A DNA stretch of 64,000 nucleotides from UBA4615 sp044368415 (GCA_044368415.1 JBIPLJ010000009.1:1-64000); one strand, 5' to 3'; positions 55,295 to 64,000 are shown, counted from the first letter of the stretch. Numbers and translations: made by a program. Notes: generated by a model from the sequence alone, not told the origin.

Positions 55295-56134
55295 ATGACC
55301 GGGCCGCCCTCCACCGGCGCCGGCACGCCGCCCGGCGAGATGCCGCCGCCCGCCCCGGGCGCCGCCAACGCCCCGCGCGCGGCCTTCCCCGAAGCCCGGC
55401 GCGTCGGGCCCGGCGCGCCGTTCCGGTGGCTCGCGCTCGGTGCGCGCGACTTCCGCGAGCGGCCCCTGCCCAGCCTCTTCTACGGGCTGTGCTTCGCGGC
55501 GATGGGCTGGCTGCTCGGCGCACTGCTGCGGCCCGCGCCCGGCGCGATGATGGCGATGACCGCCGGCTTCCTGCTGGTCGGCCCGTTCCTGGCGATGGGG
55601 CTCTACGAGGTTGCACGCCGCGCCGAGGCCGGCCTGCCCTGCAGGCTGTCGGCCACCACAGTCGCCTGGCGGCGCAACCTGTCGAACATCGCGATCCTCG
55701 GCATCGGCCTTGGCGTGCTGCTGGCGCTGTGGGCGCGTTCCTCGATGATGGTGATCGCGATCTTCTTCCCGCGCCGGATGCCGAGCGTCGGGATCCTGCT
55801 CGACGAGATCGCGCGTGGCGAGAACGTCGGCTTCATCGCCACCTGGCTCGGCGTGGGCGCGGTCTTCGCGACACTGGTCTTCGCATTCACCGCGGTCGCA
55901 ATTCCGCTGATGCTCGACCGCGGCACCGACGCGATCACCGCGATGCTCGCGAGCGCACAGGCCTTCGGCCGCAACCTCCTGCCGATGGCGATCTGGGCGG
56001 CGCTGATCGTGTTGCTGACGCTGATCGGCTTCGCAACCCTGTTCGCGGGGCTGATCGTCACCGCGCCGTGGATCGGCCTGGCGACCTGGCATGCCTATCG
56101 TGATCTGGTCGCCCCGGCAGCGGACGGCGCCTGA
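55295..56134 (+). CDS. DUF2189 integral membrane protein
   Basis: 279 residues. Pro/Ala-rich start, then RWLALGARDFRERPLPSLFYGLCFAAMGWLLGALL, the DUF2189 hallmark, and about six helices ending in LTLIGFATLFAGLIVTAPWIGLATWHAYRDL. Function unknown. A 12-codon frame (ATG 55259) ends overlapping this start and could be a leader. The GGDEF gene converges from the right with 7 bp between stops. Confidence 0.87.
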   Translation: MTGPPSTGAGTPPGEMPPPAPGAANAPRAAFPEARRVGPGAPFRWLALGARDFRERPLPSLFYGLCFAAMGWLLGALLRPAPGAMMAMTAGFLLVGPFLAMGLYEVARRAEAGLPCRLSATTVAWRRNLSNIAILGIGLGVLLALWARSSMMVIAIFFPRRMPSVGILLDEIARGENVGFIATWLGVGAVFATLVFAFTAVAIPLMLDRGTDAITAMLASAQAFGRNLLPMAIWAALIVLLTLIGFATLFAGLIVTAPWIGLATWHAYRDLVAPAADGA

Positions 56135-56141
56135 AGGCGGC

Positions 56142-56624
56142 TCAGGCGTCCAGCGAACCGATCGAGGCGCGGCGTGCGCGGTGCAGCTCGGTGTCAGCGG
56201 CGCGCACCAGGCCCTCGAGCCCGAAGGACTTCATGCCCGGCGCGACGGCGGCGGCGGCCGCACCGATCGTGCACGACAGGGTCCAGACCCGGCCGGCCAG
56301 CGCCAGTCGCAGGCCCTCGACGCCTTCACGCAGCCGTTCGGTGATGACCGGCAGCGCGTTCTCCGACGCACCGGGCAGCACCGCAAGGAACTCGTCCTCG
56401 CGCAGCAACGCGAGCCGGTCGTCGCAGCGCAGCCGGCGGCGCAGGCAGTCGGCGACCGCACGCGTCACCTGCTCGCCGGCCTCGCCGCCGTGCATCGCGC
56501 GGATGGCGGAGAACTGGTCGACGTCGACGATCACCACCGCGTCGCCCCGCCCCGGACGGCGTGCATGGCGTGCCGCGCCTTCGGCGGGCTGCGTTCTGCT
56601 ACTCGTCTGCGCCTGTCTGTCCAT
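56142..56624 (-). CDS. Degenerate GGDEF domain protein
   Basis: 160 residues from ATG 56624; a longer frame to 56774 adds an unconserved Gly-rich tail. The beta-alpha pattern VVIVDVDQFSAIRAMHGGEAGEQVTRAVADCLRR matches the metal-binding first part of GGDEF domains, but the signature loop reads LLREDEFLAVLP: Gly-Gly is replaced by Arg-Glu. Diguanylate cyclase activity is therefore unlikely; a c-di-GMP-independent or binding role is possible. No sensor domain is attached. Confidence 0.75.
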   Translation of the reverse strand: MDRQAQTSSRTQPAEGAARHARRPGRGDAVVIVDVDQFSAIRAMHGGEAGEQVTRAVADCLRRRLRCDDRLALLREDEFLAVLPGASENALPVITERLREGVEGLRLALAGRVWTLSCTIGAAAAAVAPGMKSFGLEGLVRAADTELHRARRASIGSLDA

Positions 56625-56808
56625 GGTTCCGTCGCTCGAACTGCCGTGGAGCCAGTCTAGGCCGCGGCTCGCCGAGGCGTGCAGGACATCCGTCACGACA
56701 CGCGTGGGCGCGCCGGTGGGCCCCACGTAAGCGCCGCCGCCTGTCGGCCGCGAGGCGCCGCCCGTGGCAGGCACGCGCGCCGCGCGGCTCGGCGCCGCGG
56801 CTCGGCGT

Positions 56809-57801
56809 TCAGGCCCGCCGCATCAAGGCCCGCGCGGAGGCGGCGATTCCATCGGGACCGAGCCGTGCCTGCGCCTCCAGCCCAGGCGAATAGCCGACCG
56901 GCGCGCGCGGCGCACCCAGCCGCGCGACGCGCGCGATGCTGGCTTCGGCGATCGTCGCGACGATCTCGGCGCCGAAGCCGGCGACCTGCACCGCCTCGTG
57001 CACCACCAGCACGCGCCGCGTGCGCTCGGCCGAGGCGAACACCGCGTCGCGGTCCCAGGGCCACAGCGTGCGCAGGTCGATCACCTCGGCGTGGATGCCT
57101 TCGGCGGCAAGCGTCTCGGCGGCGCCGAGCGCCCAGTGGACGGCCTTGCTCCAGGTGACGATCGTCAGGTCGCCGCCGGCACGCGCGACGTTGGCACGGC
57201 CGAGCGGCACCGGCTGCGCGGCGTGGACCTCGCCGCTCGTGGCCCACAGCTCCTTGTGCTCGAGATAGGCAACCGGGTCGCCGCAGTCGATTGACGCGCG
57301 CAGCAGGCCGTGATGGTCCTGCGGCGTCGCGGGCGCGACCACCACCAGCCCGGGCACGTGCACGAACCACGCCTCGAGCGACTGGGAGTGCTGGGCGGCC
57401 GATGCGCTCCAAATGCCGATCGGCATGCGGAGCACCATCGGCACGCGGCCCTGGCCGCCGAACATGAAGCGGTTCTTCGCCGCCTGGTTGACGATCTCGT
57501 CCATCGCGCACAGCGCGAAGTCCATCACGCGCATCTCGACCACGGGCTTCAATCCCGTGAGCGCCATGCCGACTGCGGCGCCGACGATGGTGGACTCGCT
57601 GATCGGCGTGTCGATCACACGCTCGCCGCCGAACTCGACCTGCAGGCCGGTGTACTGCCCGAAGATGCCGCCGCGGCCCACGTCCTCGCCGAGCGCCACC
57701 ACCCGCGGGTCCTCGCGCATCGCCTGCGCGAGCGCCGCGTTGCCCGCCTGCACGTACGTCATCGTCGCCACGTTCGTCGTCTTTCTCGCCGCGCCACTCA
57801 T
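56809..57801 (-). CDS. Thiamine-dependent dehydrogenase E1 beta subunit
   Basis: 330 residues from ATG 57801, overlapping the end of the E1 alpha gene by 4 bp. MTYVQAGNAALAQAMREDPRVVALGEDVGRGGIFGQYTGL, RVIDTPISESTIVGAAVGMALTGLKPVVEMRVMDF and VLVVHEAVQVAGFGAEIVATI are standard beta-subunit motifs of pyruvate, acetoin or branched-chain 2-oxoacid dehydrogenases. No E2 or E3 genes lie beside it, so the substrate is open. Confidence 0.92.
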   Translation of the reverse strand: MSGAARKTTNVATMTYVQAGNAALAQAMREDPRVVALGEDVGRGGIFGQYTGLQVEFGGERVIDTPISESTIVGAAVGMALTGLKPVVEMRVMDFALCAMDEIVNQAAKNRFMFGGQGRVPMVLRMPIGIWSASAAQHSQSLEAWFVHVPGLVVVAPATPQDHHGLLRASIDCGDPVAYLEHKELWATSGEVHAAQPVPLGRANVARAGGDLTIVTWSKAVHWALGAAETLAAEGIHAEVIDLRTLWPWDRDAVFASAERTRRVLVVHEAVQVAGFGAEIVATIAEASIARVARLGAPRAPVGYSPGLEAQARLGPDGIAASARALMRRA

Positions 57802-58808
57802 CGCCACACCCCCGCACCGACGTCCTGGATGTCGGTGTACGCCGCCTCCGGCGCCGGCCAGGGCGCGGCCGCGGCGGTCTCGATCGAACGCGCGAGCTCG
57901 GCGCGCGCTTCGGCCATCACCGCTTCGATGCGCGCGGCCGGCACGCCGCGCGCGGCGAGCTTCGCCTGCACCTCGGGCAGCGGGTCGCCCTTCACGGCCG
58001 CCGCAAGCTCGGCCGGATCGCGGTATGAGGCCGGGTCCACCGACACGTGGCCCTTGAAACGGTAGGTCTTTGCATGCAGCAGCCGCGGCCCGCTGCCGGC
58101 GCGGATCTCCGCGATCAGCCGCTGCGCGGTCGCGTGCACCGCCTCGACGTCCATGCCGTCGACGGTCACCGAGGGCACCCCCGATGCGAGAGCACGCGCC
58201 GCGGCGCCCTCGCCGGCAGAGATCGTGGACGACTTGGTGGTCGCCGACCACTGGTTGTCCTCGCAGACAAAGAGCATCGGCAGCCGGAACGCGGCCGCCC
58301 AGTTCAGCCCCTCGGCGAAAGGCCCGCGGTTGATCGCACCGTCACCGAAGAAGCTGACCGCGATCGCGTCGATGCCGCGCAGCTTGAGCGACTGCGCCGC
58401 GCCCACCGCGATCGGGATGCCCGCGGCCACCACGCCGTTGGCACCGAGCATGCCGACCGAGAAGTCCGCAATGTGCATCGAGCCGCCTTTGCCGCCGCAG
58501 TAGCCGCCGGCCTTGCCGAACAGCTCGAGCATCATTCGCGTCGGGTCCGCGCCCTTGGCGAGCGTGTGACCGTGGCCGCGGTGCGTGGAGGTCAGACAGT
58601 CTGCCGGGCGCAGGTGCGCGCATACGCCGGCGGCGACCGCCTCCTGCCCGGTGGACAGGTGCAGCGGACCGCGCACGGCAGCGTTGCCGATCGCCTGGCC
58701 GAGCACGGCGACGCCGCCGCGGCTCGCCTCCTCGGCGGCATCCTCGAACGCGCGGATGCGGCACATGATGCGGTACAGGGACAGCAGGGTGTCGTCGGGC
58801 AGGCTCAT
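57798..58808 (-). CDS. Thiamine-dependent dehydrogenase E1 alpha subunit
   Basis: 336 residues from ATG 58808 (ATG 58820 is also in frame). The thiamine diphosphate motif is in SFFGDGAINRGPFAEGLNWAAAFRLPMLFVCEDNQW, and HLSTGQEAVAAGVCAHLRPADCLTSTHRGHGHTLAKG is conserved. The short form without an E2-binding N-terminal extension resembles AcoA-type acetoin dehydrogenase as much as PdhA. First gene of the two-gene unit. Confidence 0.92.
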   Translation of the reverse strand: MSLPDDTLLSLYRIMCRIRAFEDAAEEASRGGVAVLGQAIGNAAVRGPLHLSTGQEAVAAGVCAHLRPADCLTSTHRGHGHTLAKGADPTRMMLELFGKAGGYCGGKGGSMHIADFSVGMLGANGVVAAGIPIAVGAAQSLKLRGIDAIAVSFFGDGAINRGPFAEGLNWAAAFRLPMLFVCEDNQWSATTKSSTISAGEGAAARALASGVPSVTVDGMDVEAVHATAQRLIAEIRAGSGPRLLHAKTYRFKGHVSVDPASYRDPAELAAAVKGDPLPEVQAKLAARGVPAARIEAVMAEARAELARSIETAAAAPWPAPEAAYTDIQDVGAGVWR

Positions 58809-58913
58809 CGCTCGGACCATCAAGGGATCGGGGGATTGTACGGACCCCCTCCCTCGCCCCCCCGTGGTCCGGCCGCGACCGCGATTGTGCAGACGGCGTG
58901 GCAGACTGCCGCC

Positions 58914-59870
58914 ATGCCCAAGACGACCGCTTCGACCCGCGACGCGGACGCAGATGCGCCCGCTGGCCCCTCGATCTACCTGATCTCGCCTTCGGGCGCG
59001 GTCGCCGACCCCGAACGCGCACGGCACGCGGCGGGCATCCTCGCGTCGCTCGGCCATCCCGCCCGCTTCGACCCTGCCGCGCTCAAGCGCTCGCAGCGTT
59101 TCGCCGGCACCGACACGCAGCGCGCCGCCGCGTTCACGCGCGCCGCCGCCCAGGACGCGCCGGTGGTGATGATCACGCGCGGCGGCTACGGCATGGGGCG
59201 GCTGCTGCCGCTGCTCGACTTTCGCGCGCTCGCGCGCTCCGGCAAGCAGTGGGTCGGCCTGTCCGACTTCACCGCCTTTCACCTTGCGATGCTCGCCCGC
59301 GCGAAGTCGATCACCTGGGCGGGCCCCGCGCTGCTCGACGATTTTGCGGTCGACGCACCCTCGGACGTCGACGAGGTCACGCTCGGCTGCTTTCGGGAAG
59401 CGATGTCGGGCGCGCTCGAGGTCGTCGGCTTCAAGGCCTCGGGGCCCGACGGCGTGGATGTGCGCGGCACGCTCTGGGGCGGCAACCTGTCGGTGCTGTG
59501 CGCGATGCTCGGCACGCCGTGGTTCCCAAAGGTCCGCGACGGCATCCTGTACCTCGAGGATGTGAACGAGCATCCGTACCGCATCGAGCGGATGCTGATG
59601 CAACTGCTGCACGCGGGCGTGCTCGACGCGCAGCAGGCAGTGGTACTGGGCTACGTCAACCGCTACGCGCTCGCGCCGCACGACCGCGGCTACGACCTGG
59701 CTGCGGCGCTGAAGTGGCTGCGCGCGCAGACGAAGACCCCCATCGTCACCGGCCTGCCCTTCGGCCACGACCGCCCCAAGCTCACGCTGCCGCACGGCGC
59801 GACCGTCGGCTTCGCGACCGAGAAGCGCCACGGCTGGCTGGTCTTCGACCACGTCAACCACGACCACTGA
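58914..59870 (+). CDS. ldcA: LD-carboxypeptidase (peptidase S66)
   Basis: 318 residues from ATG 58914. Muramoyltetrapeptide carboxypeptidase that removes the terminal D-Ala in peptidoglycan recycling. The nucleophile elbow is TRGGYGMGRLLPLLDF, the conserved GLSDFTAFHLAML holds the active-site region, and LWGGNLSVLCAMLGTPW and EDVNEHPYRIERML complete the family pattern. LrgA follows 16 bp downstream, giving a cell-wall turnover cluster. Confidence 0.92.
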   Translation: MPKTTASTRDADADAPAGPSIYLISPSGAVADPERARHAAGILASLGHPARFDPAALKRSQRFAGTDTQRAAAFTRAAAQDAPVVMITRGGYGMGRLLPLLDFRALARSGKQWVGLSDFTAFHLAMLARAKSITWAGPALLDDFAVDAPSDVDEVTLGCFREAMSGALEVVGFKASGPDGVDVRGTLWGGNLSVLCAMLGTPWFPKVRDGILYLEDVNEHPYRIERMLMQLLHAGVLDAQQAVVLGYVNRYALAPHDRGYDLAAALKWLRAQTKTPIVTGLPFGHDRPKLTLPHGATVGFATEKRHGWLVFDHVNHDH

Positions 59871-59886
59871 CCCGGCGACACACGCG

Positions 59887-60312
59887 ATGATCTCCGGCCT
59901 GCTGCAGCTGCTGGCGTTCCAGGGGATCGGCGAACTCCTCGCGCGCTTCGTGCTGCCGGTGGTGCCCGGGCCGGTGATCGGCCTGGTCGCGCTGCTCGCG
60001 TGGCTGCGGCTGCGCGGGCGCGTGGGGGAGGGGCTCGAGCAGGTGTCGGGCGCGTTCTCGCGGCACCTTGGGCTGCTCTTCGTGCCGGCCGCGGTAGGCG
60101 TGGTGCTGTTCGTGCCGCAGCTGCGCGAGTCGCTGCCGGGTCTGCTCGCCGCGCTGGTGACAAGCGTGGTGGCAACGATTGCGGTGTCAGCCTGGCTGCT
60201 GAAGGTGCTGTCGCCGCGCGGGGACCGCGACGAGGGGGGCGACGAAGGCCGGTACGCCGCGCCCCCGGCCCGCGCCCCCCGCGACGCCGCGCCCGCGGAG
60301 CGGCCGCGGTGA
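59887..60312 (+). CDS. CidA/LrgA family holin-like protein
   Basis: 141 residues, four helices. FQGIGELLARFVLPVVPGPVIGLVALLAWLRLR and RHLGLLFVPAAVGVVLF match the family. The C-terminal 40 residues are charged and Pro/Ala-rich, an unusual extension. Overlaps lrgB by 4 bp. Such pairs affect murein hydrolase activity and metabolite export. Confidence 0.9.
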   Translation: MISGLLQLLAFQGIGELLARFVLPVVPGPVIGLVALLAWLRLRGRVGEGLEQVSGAFSRHLGLLFVPAAVGVVLFVPQLRESLPGLLAALVTSVVATIAVSAWLLKVLSPRGDRDEGGDEGRYAAPPARAPRDAAPAERPR

Positions 60313-61031
60313 ACACCTCGCTGCCGCCGATCCACGAGATCTGGGTCTACCTGTCGGGCAGCCCGCTGCTGGCGCTGACGCTCACACTCGCCGCCTGGCA
60401 GCTCGGCACCTGGCTCTACGAACGCAGCGGGCGACACCCGCTGGTCAACCCGGTCGCCATCGCGGTGGCCGCAGTCGCGGTCGCGATCATCGTGATCGAC
60501 ATGCCTTACGCCACGTACTTTCAGGGCGCGCAGTTCGTACACTTCCTGCTCGGCACCGCCACGGTCTCGCTCGCCGTGCCGATCCACCGCGGTCTGGCGC
60601 AGCTGCGCGGACGCGTGCTGCCGCTGGCGGCCGCGCTGCTGGGCGGCGGCGCGGCCTCGATCGGCGTGGCGATCGGCATGGCCCGCCTGCTCGGCATCGA
60701 CGCGCCGCTGCAGCAGGGCCTGTGGGCGAAGTCGGTGACCGCGCCGATCGCGATGGGCGTGGCCGAGCGGATCGGCGCATCCCCCACGCTGACCGCGGTG
60801 TACGCGGTGGTCACCGGCGTGCTGGGCGCAGCACTCGGGCGCTTCGTGCTGGACGCGGTCGGCTGCCGGGCGTGGTGGCAGCGTGGCGCGGCGATCGGCA
60901 TCGCGGCGCACGGCATTGGCACCTCGCGGGCGTTCACCGTGCATCCCGAGGCGGGGGCCTGGGCCAGCGTCGCGATGGGGCTGCACGGTGTTGTCGGCGC
61001 GGTGCTGATCCCGCTTGCGTTCGCATTCTGA
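60309..61031 (+). CDS. lrgB: LrgB family protein
   Basis: 240 residues from GTG 60309, overlapping the lrgA-like stop. Six or more helices; FLLGTATVSLAVPIHR, LWAKSVTAPIAMGVAERIGASPTLTAVYAVVTG and HGIGTSRAFTVHPEAGAWASVAMGLHG are diagnostic for LrgB/CidB. Works with the LrgA partner in the inner membrane. Confidence 0.93.
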   Translation: MNTSLPPIHEIWVYLSGSPLLALTLTLAAWQLGTWLYERSGRHPLVNPVAIAVAAVAVAIIVIDMPYATYFQGAQFVHFLLGTATVSLAVPIHRGLAQLRGRVLPLAAALLGGGAASIGVAIGMARLLGIDAPLQQGLWAKSVTAPIAMGVAERIGASPTLTAVYAVVTGVLGAALGRFVLDAVGCRAWWQRGAAIGIAAHGIGTSRAFTVHPEAGAWASVAMGLHGVVGAVLIPLAFAF

Positions 61032-61162
61032 CCGCGGGCACCAGGCCTACGCGCCGGACGTCGGCGCCGTGGGCCGCCCGGCATCACATTCGGCATCCGC
61101 CACCCTGACGCCGCGACAGCTCGGCCGGGCGGCGGGCCCACCGCGCCGCTTACGATCGACCG

Positions 61163-62365
61163 ATGAACGACGCCCGATCCAAGCCGCCGCAGGCCGCTAC
61201 CGTCCTCGACCCCGCCCCCGGCGATGCGCCGCCCGCGCCCGCCGTCGCCGACCCCGACGCGAACTGGACCGCGCACCGCCTCGCGCTGCTGGCGCTCACC
61301 GCACTTGCGCTGTGGCTGTGCTGGCTGGTCGCCCGTCCGTTCGCAGCCTCGCTGACTTGGGCGTGTGCGCTCGCCGTGGTCGCCTGGCCGCTGCAGCGGC
61401 GCTTCGCGCGCCACCTGCGCCGGCCCGGGCTCGCCGCGCTGTTGTCGTGTCTCGTCGTCTTCATCGCGATCGGCGTGCCGACCACCGCGCTGGTGCCTCG
61501 CATCGTCGGGCAGGCGGGCTCGGCGATCGACCTCGCGCGCACTTGGTTCGCCTCGGACGACCCCGCGCGGCTGCTCGCCTCGCAGGCCTGGCTCGCGCCC
61601 GCCTGGTCGTGGCTGCAGGCCAACCTGGATGCGGGTGCCCTCGTGCAGCGGGCCGGCGACCTCGCGGCGGGCCTGGGCACGCTGGCGGTGATGGCCTCCT
61701 TCGATGGCGTGCTGCAACTCACGCTGACCTTCTTCCTGCTGTTCTACTTCCTGCGGGACCGCGACGAGGTGCTCGGGGCGATCGTCACGCTGCTGCCGCT
61801 GTCGCGGCCCGAGGGTCGGGCACTGCTGCGCGAGATCGGCGACACGCTGTATGCGACGCTGGTCGGCAAGGTGCTGGTCTCGCTGCTGCAGGGCGCGCTC
61901 GGCGGCCTGATGTTCTTCATCCTCGGCGTGCCCGCGGCCCTGTTCTGGTCGGTGGTGATGGCGGTGTCCGCGCTGGTGCCGGTGCTCGGCACGCCGGTCG
62001 TCTGGCTCCCGGCGGCGCTCTGGCTTGCGTTCGATGGCAGCTGGATCAAGGCCCTGGTGATGCTCGGCTGGGGCACGACGGTGGTCGGCATGGCGGACAA
62101 CCTGCTCTATCCGATGATGGTCGGCAACCGCGTGCGGCTGCACACCGTGCCCATGCTGCTGTCGATGATCGGTGGCCTCTTCGTGTTCGGCATGGCGGGC
62201 TTCTTCGTCGGGCCGGTGCTGCTCGGCGCAACGCTTGCGCTGCTGCGGATCTGGTCGCGGCGCGCGGAGAGCGAGGCGGCGACCGAGGATCCGAACGAGG
62301 CGGCGCGACTCAGTCCGCCGCAGGCCGCCCCACGCCGTAAGATGTCTGCCACGCCACTTCGCTGA
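61163..62365 (+). CDS. AI-2E family transporter
   Basis: 400 residues, about eight helices in three groups. LLFYFLRDRDEVLGAIVTLLPLS, FILGVPAALFWSVVMAVSALVPVLGTPVVWLPAALWL and MLGWGTTVVGMADNLLYPMMVGNR are the family signatures. The name comes from quorum-signal export by E. coli TqsA; many members instead are Na+/H+ antiporters. Confidence 0.92.
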   Translation: MNDARSKPPQAATVLDPAPGDAPPAPAVADPDANWTAHRLALLALTALALWLCWLVARPFAASLTWACALAVVAWPLQRRFARHLRRPGLAALLSCLVVFIAIGVPTTALVPRIVGQAGSAIDLARTWFASDDPARLLASQAWLAPAWSWLQANLDAGALVQRAGDLAAGLGTLAVMASFDGVLQLTLTFFLLFYFLRDRDEVLGAIVTLLPLSRPEGRALLREIGDTLYATLVGKVLVSLLQGALGGLMFFILGVPAALFWSVVMAVSALVPVLGTPVVWLPAALWLAFDGSWIKALVMLGWGTTVVGMADNLLYPMMVGNRVRLHTVPMLLSMIGGLFVFGMAGFFVGPVLLGATLALLRIWSRRAESEAATEDPNEAARLSPPQAAPRRKMSATPLR

Positions 62366-62386
62366 TCGCCTCCAGGAGGAGACCCC

Positions 62387-62485
62387 GTGCCCCCCTTCGA
62401 TTCGCCGATGACGCCCGTCGGCGGATCACCGAGGCTGAGCTCGACCGCTTGCGAAACGGCCCGTGAGCCCCTTGCATCCGCCTAG
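62387..62485 (+). pseudogene. Small frame-interrupted ORF behind a strong ribosome binding site
   Basis: AGGAGGAGA is followed 7 bp later by GTG 62387. The frame as it stands gives 32 residues. A shift in the six-C run at 62390-62395 (one extra C) would instead give a 26-residue peptide ending ADDARRRITEAELDRLRNGP with stop at 62466, which looks far more protein-like. This may be a sequencing error, a pseudogene or slippage. Function unknown. Confidence 0.45.
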
Positions 62486-62630
62486 AGGTCGCATCCGACC
62501 GTCGGTCCGCGGCGCCGCCCCCACCGGTGCCGTCGGCCCGTACGTCCGTCGGTCGGAATCGCCGCGACCGGCGCAGAGCGCCCTAGAGTCCGGTCTTGTA
62601 CGATGCCCAGGCGTCCCTGGAGTGGTTCTG

Positions 62631-63374
62631 ATGCCGCGCGCTGCTCGACCCCTGACTGGGCTTCTCGTCGCCGCCGCGCTGGGCACGACCCTGACGGCCG
62701 CGCATGCACAGTCCGACGTGGCGCCGAACTGGACGGAAACGAAAGGGATGTTCAGCGCGTCGCGGGTCTGGATCTCGCCCAGTCGCGCCGAGGGCCTGCG
62801 CACGCTGCCGCTCGAGACACATGAGGTTCGGGTCGACTGGACCGCGAGCATCGAGCTCGAGGACGGCACCACGCAGGCCGAGCGCGAGTCGCTGCTCGAT
62901 GCGACCGCGCTAGCGCTGATGACGCCTGGCCCGCGATCCGAGGTTCGGCCCGAAGCGGGTCCCGAAACGCCGCCCGCCCTGCGCGACGGGTCGTCCCTCC
63001 GGTATCGGATCGAGGCCCGTATCACCGAGGTGTGGCGCCCGCACCGACTCATCAACGTGGTGCTGGCGGTGCTGCCCTGGCCGCTCGCACCATTGTTCTC
63101 GCAGGGCGGCGCGGCGACCGAGATGGCGCTCGTCGACACCGCCGACGACACGCATCCGATCGCTCGCTTCGAGTGCCGACGCCATGCCGGCGTGCTTCAG
63201 TTCTACAACGCATTCTGGCGGGTCGCCCACACCCGCGCCGCGCTGACCGACTGCGCGCGCGAGTTCCATGCCGCGCTGCGGCGCCCGCCCGGGGAGCAGG
63301 GTGCCTCCGCCATCGACGCTGCGGCGCACGGGCCGCTCGGAGCGCTCGTGGGGGTCGACGGCTCGCCTTACTGA
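62631..63374 (+). CDS. Secreted protein, DUF3313-like
   Basis: 247 residues from ATG 62631 with a signal peptide (PLTGLLVAAALGTTLTAAHAQ). The middle part (MFSASRVWISPSRAEGL, then RIEARITEVWRPHRLINVVL and GGAATEMALVDTAD) resembles DUF3313, though without the usual lipobox. Envelope-located; function unknown. Confidence 0.72.
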   Translation: MPRAARPLTGLLVAAALGTTLTAAHAQSDVAPNWTETKGMFSASRVWISPSRAEGLRTLPLETHEVRVDWTASIELEDGTTQAERESLLDATALALMTPGPRSEVRPEAGPETPPALRDGSSLRYRIEARITEVWRPHRLINVVLAVLPWPLAPLFSQGGAATEMALVDTADDTHPIARFECRRHAGVLQFYNAFWRVAHTRAALTDCAREFHAALRRPPGEQGASAIDAAAHGPLGALVGVDGSPY

Positions 63375-63570
63375 GGGCACCGATTGCGGCCGACGCGAGC
63401 TCGACCGCGACGTCGTGTTCGCAGGTACATCGAATGCAGTCAGTGGGCCCTGCATCGTGGTCGCAACGTGGTGTCGTGTTCGCGCGCCTGTCACGCGGTT
63501 CGGGCAAACTCTCGCGTCGTCCCGACGGTCGGCAGCCGCTCCCTGCCCGATCCTGCGCGCTGGAGAGTCC

Positions 63571-64000
63571 GTGCGAAGCCCCGCCCCGATGTGTCCCACC
63601 CACGCCGCGCCGCTCGCCGCAGTCGCATGGGCCGCCGTCGTCCTGTTCGGCGGTGCGCTCGCCCCCTCCGCACACGCCGCGCGTCCGATGATCACCGACG
63701 ACGCGCGGCTGGTCGACCCCAAGGCCTGCCAGGTCGAATCGTGGCTGCGCGTGAACCGGGGCCGCCCGGACGAGCTGTGGGCCATCCCGAGCTGCAACCC
63801 CACGGGCAACCTCGAGCTGGCCCTCGGCGGCTCGGTCACACGCGACGGCTCGAGCTTCTCGGGCGGCGACGGGCTCGCGCAGGCCAAGACCCTGTTCCGC
63901 CCTCTCACCCCCGGCAGCTTCGGATGGGGACTCACGGTCGGCCTCGCAAACTCGCCCGCAGCCGGGAACGAGATCAACCTGATCGACAATTACTACGCCT
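63571..64000 (+). CDS. Secreted/outer-membrane protein of unknown function, C-terminus outside window
   Basis: Open from GTG 63571, which has GGAGAG 5 bp upstream (ATG 63589 is alternative), to the right edge: 143 residues visible. A signal peptide (AAVVLFGGALAPSAHA) is followed by ARPMITDDARLVDPKACQVESWLR and then alternating polar and hydrophobic residues (NLELALGGSVTRDG, GWGLTVGLANS) as in an outer-membrane beta-barrel. It resembles uncharacterised Burkholderiales proteins that start with RPMxTDDAR. Confidence 0.7.
   Translation, partial: MRSPAPMCPTHAAPLAAVAWAAVVLFGGALAPSAHAARPMITDDARLVDPKACQVESWLRVNRGRPDELWAIPSCNPTGNLELALGGSVTRDGSSFSGGDGLAQAKTLFRPLTPGSFGWGLTVGLANSPAAGNEINLIDNYYA

Noticed and set aside
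55081..55368. Minus-strand frame ending GERDYTGTGDAHRLD
   Set aside because: Only the last part looks protein-like, no start or ribosome binding site is visible, and it overlaps the beginning of the DUF2189 gene.

Overview
The window reads as chromosomal DNA of a high-GC betaproteobacterium, most likely a member of Burkholderiales. This rests on the very GC-rich codon use, the gene order atpI-B-E-F-H-A beside parB-parA-rsmG-mnmG, a PEP carboxykinase of the GTP type, and many families common in that order. The placement is inference; there is no rRNA marker, and I found no tRNA, rRNA or CRISPR array. Three matches to the parS consensus close to parAB suggest the window lies in the origin-proximal domain of the chromosome.

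Layout. 1-3137: minus-strand F0F1 ATP synthase operon with a good sigma70-type promoter. 3342-4478: an exported protease-fold protein with PDZ whose catalytic His and Asp look replaced. 4590-8914: mnmG-rsmG-parA-parB operon, with a parS site inside its promoter. 8915-10400: about 1.5 kb without genes, holding two more parS sites and a direct repeat. 10400-17398: a minus-strand catabolic operon (mmsA, nitronate monooxygenase, SMR exporter, gabD-like, Zn alcohol dehydrogenase, and a wrecked GMC oxidoreductase), with a divergent IclR regulator and a palindrome between them. 18784-20150: a 5'-nucleotidase that has lost its N-terminal catalytic half.

20367-31604: mixed metabolism and small proteins (M20 amidohydrolase, TauE exporter, pdxA, threonine aldolase, flavin reductase, DksA-type zinc finger, XRE regulator, NYN/OST-HTH RNA-binding protein, DUF1127 protein containing an octanucleotide repeat). 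31757-43598: LysR, hotdog and lipocalin proteins, PaiB, PEP carboxykinase, a KefF-KefC-MFS operon, a double UspA protein and a chemoreceptor. 44042-50853: hydratase, PLP dehydratase, a palindrome-ended repeat element, an unrecognised 395-residue protein, EamA exporter, SDR, PNPOx-like protein and an Ala/Lys/Arg-rich histone-like protein. 50923-56624: thioesterase, a complete TRAP transporter with its MarR regulator, DUF2189 and a degenerate GGDEF protein. 56809-64000: an E1 alpha/beta 2-oxoacid or acetoin dehydrogenase pair, LD-carboxypeptidase, LrgA-LrgB, AI-2E transporter and secreted proteins.

Most interesting in my reading: (1) the nitronate monooxygenase and malonate-semialdehyde-type dehydrogenase in one IclR-flanked operon, which fits degradation of propionate 3-nitronate / 3-nitropropionate; (2) parS overlapping the promoter of the operon that encodes ParAB; (3) an 8-bp repeat inside the DUF1127 coding region that could switch its frame; (4) a 124-bp palindrome-ended element with a second partial copy about 20 kb away; (5) several degenerate enzymes and a promoter-operator with no evident gene.
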